Shown one piece after another: positions 57,801 to 64,000 of a stretch of 64,000 nt of DNA. The notes under the pieces are model-generated. The model had not been told where the DNA came from, made no database searches, and saw only the letters and a list, made by a program, of their open reading frames with translations. Origin of the DNA: Cristatella mucedo (taxonomy: Eukaryota; Bryozoa; Phylactolaemata; Cristatellidae); NCBI GenBank assembly GCA_009760855.2, contig WPIO01000075.1, forward strand, positions 1,028,501 to 1,092,500, read 5' to 3'. The stretch's first letter is position 1. Each line of letters begins with the position of its first letter. The translations under genes and the position numbers were made by a program.

Positions 57801-58925
57801 CAAAGCGCATTAAAATGTGTTACAAGTACACAGTGAGATCTTCCTCTATAAGAATAAAGAAGAAAATCTATGTGCTTTTTACCTTCCTCTGAACAAACAA
57901 TTAATGGATAAACTGAGTTGTTATACTCGTAAATATTTATTGAAACATTGAATAATTTTGCAAGTTTTGGAATATCTTCTGCTCTAATTGGCACGTTACC
58001 ATTGACCATAAACTGTGTTCTTGAATCTTTATCATCTATAGGAAAGAATAAAAGTTTTATTAGAGGTAGTATATCAGAATATTTCTCAAGCATTATTTGT
58101 CTTCAATCATGAATTGCTTCTGGATGATTCTCTCTAGGATGTAATGCTCTCAGAACACACCACAATGCACAAAAATTGTCATCTGTATTTTTTATATTTA
58201 TAACACATCTCTTATTTCTTAACTAGATTGGTAATTCACAATACGAGCCTCCAATTTGTGGAATAAAAACTGTAAACTTTGCAAATGCATTTGATATCCC
58301 AACAACTCTACAAGAAGAACCACCTTCGTTTCATTCATCTACAGTTTTATTAATCTTTGAAAAATGTTTGTCAATTATTGAATTAAAATGAGAAACTCAG
58401 TGCTATTGGTGAAAGACCATTAATTGGAGCATAGATAATATCTTTCTTAGCATTTTCTATTTTTAATTGCAGAAGAAGACTCATTTTTACATTACCATAT
58501 TGGCTAGAGATATCTTTCATAACATTTATTAACCCAGGAGATGCTTTTTTCTTAAATACTTCTAAATCTGCATCTTCAACCTCAAAACCTTCATATTCAT
58601 AATCTATTAAACTACCACTAGTACTCTTTCTACCTAAAAACCATCCACTAGTATCAATCTTACAAAGACGTTTTGCTTCTTTATAGAAACAATTTTTACT
58701 TTCTGATTTTTTCTGGTTAATTATTTTATTAACAGAAAGACGTTCAATCAATTCTTGTATATCAACTGCAGAAACTGGATAATGAACAATTCTAGTTGAC
58801 TTGCTATACTTCTTAGTAAAAGAAGGTTTAACATTAAAACGCTGCTCATAAGAAAATACTAATCTTTCTGCATGGTCATTGAATGATTCTCCCTCACGCC
58901 GTGAAAATGAATTTATTTCAGATAT
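54817..58925 (-). pseudogene. Protein-primed family B DNA polymerase, multiply broken
   Basis: The replicative polymerase. Reading right to left: start region repeats the left gene's first residues but the initiator is ATA (58923-58925); frame 58751-58383; a shift at the T4 run (58385-58388); three in-frame stops (58331-58333, 58223-58225, 58103-58105), each where Trp is plausible; the large frame 58093-56120; a shift at 56129-56133; frame 56082-55252; an AT-rich insertion at 55195-55262; and the C-terminal frame 55194-54817. Motifs are complete: Exo I YADFEC, Exo II HNLRGYDSH, Exo III YLSIDVLALAD, Pol A DATNLYGWAM, Pol B KLLNNSFFGKTMEN, Pol C YTDTDS, then LRQKLYSY and a C-terminal IKQNKVALSAFDSKR. 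A CxxC...HxxxC zinc cluster lies between Exo I and II. Total about 1,350 codons. Confidence 0.93.
55195..55262. repeat. AT-rich TTAATTA repeat inside the polymerase gene
   Basis: About 65 bp of ATTAATTATTAATT-type sequence adds stops in all frames between the thumb region and the C-terminal frame of the polymerase. The bordering reading frames read on naturally if it is ignored, so it looks like a local expansion or insertion. Confidence 0.7.
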
Positions 58926-59198
58926 CTTACAATATATAAATATTTTTCTTTAAATCAAATTTAGAAACTCTGAAAAAAATTGTTTACTATAATATATAAT
59001 AACTAAAATTTTGGAATGTAGTCTATTGTTTTCCATCGTGCCGAAGCAGCACCTGCTGGAGTAGGATTTGCTTTTTCTTTTTCGGACACTGACACTCAGG
59101 AGGGCCACTTCAAAAGGAGACCGAGCGATAGCGAGGTCGAATTTTGGAGTGTGCTCGAGTGAGGGTCAGGGTGCGAAATGGAAAAATCACATACTACT
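58888..59198 (-). repeat. Right terminal inverted repeat
   Basis: Inverted copy of 37240-37554. The outer part is nearly identical; differences concentrate in the AT-rich inner part (for example the region around 58975-59035). It contains the polymerase start site, where ATA replaces the ATG present in the left copy. Confidence 0.93.
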
Positions 59199-59203
59199 CC
59201 GCG
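59199..59203 (+). repeat. Target-site duplication, right (CCGCG)
   Basis: Matches 37235-37239 and directly follows the ACTACT end of the element. Confidence 0.7.
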
Positions 59204-60446
59204 CTGGGTGGGAGCCAGTGGCCGATCGGGCGATGACCGAACCTCGTGAGGCGGCCCAGCGAGTATACATGGTTTCGCGGCTCTTCTTTGGCGTAAGCCT
59301 CTGCCGCGGCGCGAGAGATCTGCGTCCGGTCGACCCAGCGACTGCTTTGAAATTATTGCTTGCCACTTTTGAATAGCAGCGGCGCCTCTCATTCAGCCGA
59401 TTCTTGCGCTCGAGACAAAGGTTTCCGGAAGCCTCGAGTCGACGACGGCGCATCGAATCTGGCAAACGTGCGCCGAAGCGGCGGCAAGTCGCTCGTGAAG
59501 CGAAGCGAGACCTTGACCTGGCGCGCTACAGCTTGTTAAGTCGTCGTCCGGCGCGTGCCGCAGGAGCCCGCGGGAGCTGCCGGCGGCGGCGGCGGGCTGC
59601 AGCGAGAGCGCCTTCCGCCCGCGAACGCTTTCCGACGTCTCGCCACGCGGCGGCCTCTGAAGCCGACAACTCTCTGCTTTGAAGACGTCTGAAACTTTCG
59701 CTGGCACTCGACTTCGATGCACCCAATACTGAACGTCTGAGATTAGTCGAGATTCTCGTCTGACATTGGTCGTGTCATCCGAAATTCTCAGCCGCGAGAG
59801 CGCTCACCAGCTTGCTTGCTTGCTTGCTTGCCAGCGAGCAGCCGCTGCGCGCCCGGACTTCGCCCAGATTCGCAAGAGCGGGCGCGCGAAAACGCGTCTC
59901 GGCTACCGGAAACAGGCGACGACGACACGTCCTCCCAGCCAACGAACGTCGACTTCGGAAGCGGAAGCGAAGCGTGTGCAATCGTCCGTCGCCGCGTCGC
60001 GTCTCGGCGGCTCAAGCGCAGGTCGCACGCTACCACCCCGGCTAAGCTGTCGTGTCTCTTGAACCCAAGCGACTGAATTCGGTGGTGCTAGGCGGGCTGC
60101 CTCGAGCGTTCGGCAGTCGAGCGTCGAGTTAGATGAGCTTCAATCGAAAAGGCTGAAAGCAAAGAAGGATTAAAAGAGCTGCTGCAAACAAACCGACACG
60201 ACTACTCGCTGTAAAATGAAGTGCGTCACGTGACCAGGACCGTTTCCTTAGCCGGCGCCAGTTAGTTGGCGTGTCAATTGTTATATAATAACAATATATT
60301 GATAATACATTTGCGTGCAGAGCCCTGAGATAACTCTAGCTCTCTCTTGGCAGTTTACATTTTCTAATTTATATCGACTCTGAGAATACGCACTCGTGCA
60401 TCCGTGTGACAGGCTCACCTGGACCTGATTAGGAATTAGCGAGGAC
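59204..60446. other. GC-rich host flank, no gene recognised
   Basis: CpG-rich to about 60100, with a short (TTGC/GCTT) repeat near 59812-59832. Frames overlap on both strands without domains. Confidence 0.5.
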
Positions 60447-60448
60447 TA

Positions 60449-62232
60449 CAGTAGTCTCCCGTTTAAGTACGAAACTTGAAGCTGCAAAGTTTGTGCGTAC
60501 TTAGCCGGTAGGTGCGTACTTAGCCTGTATGCCACATATTTTTCCCGAGCGCTTGCCTGTACCGGGCAGCACGGTGTGTATTGTCACGCGCACTCGCGAT
60601 CTGGTGGATTCATTCAACATCTGTGTGTTATTTGTTAATGACTTGCCTCGTTGCGTTTCCTGTTTCCGCTTTCTGTTTGTCCTTTGATTCACCTGTCTCG
60701 TTCCTTAAACCTGTCTCGTTCCTTACAGCTTTCGATTTATTTTTCTCCGATGTCAAAGAAAACAAGCGCCTCAATGCGTCTCAACGCTGCGAAATCATGT
60801 CGAAGCCAAGCCAGGCGTCCGCTCCCAGTAACGAGGCCCGGTAGCGCGGGAGTACGACAATAGTGAAGGTGCCATCCGAAAAAATTGGGAGAACCGTGAA
60901 GCGATCCAAGAACGATCTGCCCTGAAGAGGTTAAGGAGAAGACTTTTCGAGCGTCAGTTGGAAGATTTAGAGAGCTTGAGGACATGCTTGCTGTCTGAAT
61001 TGACAGCATGCGTCGTGCCAGCCTTCCGGTACCACCATCCCTCGCCATAGCCAAAGCGAAAAGCATTGCTTCCAGCCTCTTCATTCCGGAATCGGACTTT
61101 AAGGTATCTTGGCAGTGGTTAAGGCGATTCAGAGTTAGGCGTGGATTGCAGAAGATTCTCCTTCACGGAGAGGTAACAGAAGTCAACAAGTACGATCCGG
61201 AACTGTTGCTGCTTCAGAAAACCTTTAAGCGATTATCGTGCAATATGATCCTGAAAATCTCTACAACATGGACGAGACCGCTTTATTTTTTTATTGTTTC
61301 CAAGATATAGTCTTCTTATGCGAGACGAGGATATTTCAACCACTAGAGGCAAAAAGAAGAAGAAAAATCGAGTTTCTCCGATTGTTTGCGCCAACGCAAC
61401 CGGAACTAACAAAACTCCTTACGCTCTGATCGGAAAACCCAAAGAATTAGCTTGTACTAAGGACCGACATTGGTCGGCTTCTTATTTAAATCAAGCAAAC
61501 AAGCTTGGATGGCTGTAGGAACCTGTTGAAAGCGGTTCAACGAGGTGATTTTTCTAGAAGCGAAAAAACGAACAGGACGCCGTGTTCTATTGCTGATGGA
61601 CAACGCTCCGGGACATTTTAAAGCCTTCGAACGCGACAGTATTCGAATTGTTTTCTTTCCCCAAAATTTTACTAGCTGGAAACAGCTTTATAACATGGGA
61701 ATAATCGTAGCTCTAAAAAGCGGTACAAATATTTGCATCTCAAGGATGTCCTTGACCTTTATGAGCTTGACGAGGTAGCGAAAAGCCGAAAGAAAGATCA
61801 GGGGCAAAGATTGCGACGACGTGCCGCGTCTTCTACGGGTCTTCTACGGGAACCCAGCGCGCACCTGCTTGATGCTGAAAGTTACGTGAAAGAAGCCTGG
61901 GATTCTGTTTCGCCAAGCTCGATCGAAAATGCTTTCGTCAAGGCCGAACTAATGACTTTAGAATCAACTTTATATCAGCTGCTCTACTCCGAAGTTCAAA
62001 TTGAAGCTGATGATAAATTCAACGATCTTAGGAAATCGCTTGAATAATTTCAGAGCAAAATCCGGGTGATCTCACTCAAAGCCAAACGCAATAAACTTCA
62101 AAACCTGCACCAAATGATGATTGATTGGCATGTTTAACTAATAAATCTTGAACACAGAATTCCAGGGGAAAATATGCCTACTTAACCGAGATGCGTACTT
62201 GAATGGGTGCGTACTTAAGCGGGAGACAACTG
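60449..62232 (+). mobile_element. pogo/Tigger-type DNA transposon, 1,784 bp
   Basis: Both ends carry a terminal inverted repeat: left CAGTAGTCTCCCGTTTAAGT, right (inverted) CAGTTGTCTCCCGCTTAAGT, with further GTGCGTACTTA sub-repeats inside. TA dinucleotides flank it at 60447-60448 and 62233-62234, the standard Tc1/mariner-superfamily target duplication. It contains a decayed transposase gene. Confidence 0.88.
60750..62046 (+). pseudogene. Tigger-like transposase with CENP-B-type HTH, broken
   Basis: Pieces in several frames keep the order of a pogo/Tigger transposase: an N-terminal HTH region (KRLNASQRCEIM), the CENP-B/Tc5 HTH (ESDFKVSWQWLRRFRVRRGL, then LHGE), and the DDE_1 core (YNMDETALFF with the first Asp; KKKKNRVSPIVCANATGTNK; RRVLLLMDNAPGHFKAF with the second Asp; then IRIVFFPQNFTSWKQ). 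Multiple frameshifts and stops make it inactive. It closes with a helical C-terminal part (61733-62047). Confidence 0.85.
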
Positions 62233-62254
62233 TAATAATAATAATATGACAATC

Positions 62255-62640
62255 ATAGATTTGCTTAGATCCCTCAGAAAACCTAATCTCTGTTTAGGCA
62301 CTTGACATGTGCTAAAAAGAAAGCACGATCAAACTATTAGTACTAAGATGTACATTATCCACTTGCAGGACGTAGTTAGAAGTGATATGCACAGTGCCAA
62401 CATTAATAATATGGTATGTCGAAACATGCACAGTTTCAAATGCACGTAAAGGTCAAGTCACAGGGACTCAGAAAATGCTGTAAGGAGCATTCACGATTTT
62501 TGCTCCTTTTTAAATTTTGTCTAGTCAAGGGATGTAATGACGTCAGTCAGGAAAGTGAGTTCCAGGCTTTTGGAGCATTCCAACTGGAGACACGATCTCC
62601 AAACTGATTGAGGTTGGTTTGAGGCGTAGCTTAATGATTC
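62255..62640 (-). mobile_element. LINE A 3' fragment, inverted
   Basis: On the minus strand it shows the ORF2 end (TTTAAAAAGGAGC region, GAGTCCCTGTGACTTGACC) and the tail AAGTGCCTAAACAGAGATTA followed by GGTTTTCTGAGGGATC. It lies immediately beyond the Tigger element. Confidence 0.6.
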
Positions 62641-64000
62641 GATTCGGAAGATTGGGTGCTACGGTGCCTAGACTGGTGGAGGAAAAGTTCGGATAGGTAC
62701 GGCTGGATCCAAAGAATGAAGGGACCTGAAAAATAAGAGACAACAACTCCAAGTCTTGGATACGCTGCGCGATTATAAGCCCGTGCGCCAAAGTAATTGT
62801 AAGCACCTGCTTGTATAGGCTGTAGATCTGCAAGCGAAGAACTACAGAAGTCAAAACAGGATGTCGCTAAGGCAGGGAGAAACTTGGATGCGGTATTTCC
62901 GTCTAATCAGGCCCGGTTTTTTGCAAGATAACATTGCTGAACATTGGTAGTCTCTGTTGTGAATGTGATGTAGTCGTCTAGTGAAAGGTCACTTTGGTAA
63001 CGGAAATCCAGATTTCATGCAAACGTTATCGTAGATATGGTGGTGAAGCTGATGTGCTGACATCCAACTGCGAAAGCCACACATACGTACAATGGACCAA
63101 GGCACGGTAGCAAAGCACGTCTGCAATCAATAACTCTCGAAACTTAATAAAAGTCCTTACTCGCCTATGTACAGCGCTATTATCAAAAGCTGCGGAACGT
63201 AAACGTATCGGCAGTCACATGGAATCACTTTTTTTTTATAAAGTTTTAACAGAGATTGCAACCCGACAATTTCTTCATGCGTAGAATTCTGGAATGGTTA
63301 ATAATCTCTAACGCCGTTATAATCGGGTGGATTTAGCACGCGATCGTGTCAATCCCCGGCTTGACATTTGAAAAAAAGCACAATAACCATGTGTTCCTTG
63401 CAGCATATGTTTGGTCCGTGTGAATTGTCTTTGGGTGTTTAGGCCTGCTGAAGTTGTAAATGAGACCTCTAACAAATCGACGTGCTTCATGTCCAGCACG
63501 TGTAGAATACCTAAACATTTACATTAAGTTTCCATTCGAGCGCTAAATGAGGTTTTTATTTTCATTACTAATATTAAATTGGAATCCAAAAGGGTAGATC
63601 GCTAGTGAGAGGCTAATGGCGGCAGTCGCCGGGAGGAACCGAAATCCGAGCCGCGAGAAGACCTTCACCTTTTCTTTAAGCAGCAATCTATTGCAGCGAT
63701 CCTGGCGCAGGATTGCCGAACAAACCCGTATCGCTGCAGTCAATTGCAAGAATACGCACCCCCGAAATGGCGAGAAATTGTGAGGGTACACTTGACAGAC
63801 AGTGCAGTTCAATACACAATGCAAAGTGGAGCCTCGCGCAGCCAATTACCGGTTGACTTTCGGTGGCTTCAAGTGGATTGCGGTAGTGGCCGGCGTCTCT
63901 GCGGTCCATTTGCACGAGAGTGTGCGAGCGTAACGTAACGTAAAGGCTTGCAATTTGGAGGTTACATTTTAACGACCGTGTACTACAGTCAATGCTCATT
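62641..64000. other. No gene recognised
   Basis: Short frames only. The minus strand at about 62690-62850 may still be LINE-derived. Confidence 0.5.

Larger units (their letters stand above)
37240..59198. mobile_element. Maverick/Polinton (adintovirus-like) element, 21,959 bp
   Basis: A complete integrated element with inverted termini (AG...CT ends), a short target duplication and the family's hallmark set: protein-primed polymerase B, retroviral-type integrase, adenain-like protease, FtsK/HerA-type packaging ATPase, double-jelly-roll capsid protein and penton-like proteins. It adds a parvovirus-type phospholipase A2, YqaJ-type exonuclease, HNH-AP2 nuclease and four fibre-like proteins. Its DNA is clearly AT-rich against GC-rich flanks. 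The terminal repeats differ from each other and many genes are broken as sequenced, so this looks like an inactive endogenous copy, subject to the assembly caveat noted in the findings. Confidence 0.95.

Noticed and set aside
58103-58333. Alternative genetic code (TGA or TAG read as Trp) for the polymerase stops
   Set aside because: The element's other long frames end at ordinary stops and both TGA and TAG would need reassignment; mutation is simpler.

Overview
The window is metazoan nuclear DNA (probably an aquatic invertebrate; the lineage cannot be fixed from this sequence) carrying one integrated double-stranded DNA virus-like element. The host part is moderately to strongly GC-rich. It is crowded with microsatellites, L2/CR1-type LINE fragments (two families, here LINE A and LINE B) and tRNA-like SINEs (SINE A and SINE B). 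The one host gene recognised is the terminal coding exon of a TSC22/GILZ/bunched-type leucine-zipper gene at 3701-3913, with a CCAAT-CRE-TATA promoter candidate about 1 kb upstream. A broken pogo/Tigger DNA transposon with both terminal inverted repeats and a TA duplication lies at 60449-62232.

The main object is a 21,959-bp Maverick/Polinton (adintovirus-like) element at 37240-59198. It has about 310-bp terminal inverted repeats beginning AGTAGTATGTG, a 5-bp target duplication CCGCG, and AT-rich sequence that contrasts sharply with the GC-rich flanks. From left to right it carries: a transglutaminase-like protein; a small membrane protein; a truncated retroviral-type integrase; a Cys-rich zinc protein; a fibre-like protein; a YqaJ/lambda-type exonuclease; a double-jelly-roll major capsid protein; a coiled-coil core protein; two tandem penton-like proteins; helical proteins; the packaging ATPase; a zinc-ribbon protein with an 11-residue repeat array joined to an adenain-like protease; a parvovirus-type phospholipase A2 protein; an HNH-AP2 endonuclease; two hydrophobic minor proteins; three more fibre-like proteins; a group of small proteins; and a protein-primed family B DNA polymerase.

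Together these form a virion and replication set: polymerase, integrase and nuclease for replication and integration; capsid, pentons, protease and ATPase for assembly; phospholipase and hydrophobic proteins probably for membrane penetration; and four fibres with phage-tail-fibre-like repeats probably for attachment. Nearly every gene begins right after a TATAG(A)A motif. In some divergent pairs that motif is almost all of the intergenic space.

The copy is not intact as sequenced. The integrase has lost the second half of its catalytic core. The polymerase has a lost start codon, three in-frame stops, two frameshifts and an AT-rich insertion. About a dozen other frame breaks lie almost all in short homopolymers, so real decay, programmed frameshifting and long-read consensus error must be separated. 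All four fibres, the exonuclease, one penton and the core protein are uninterrupted.
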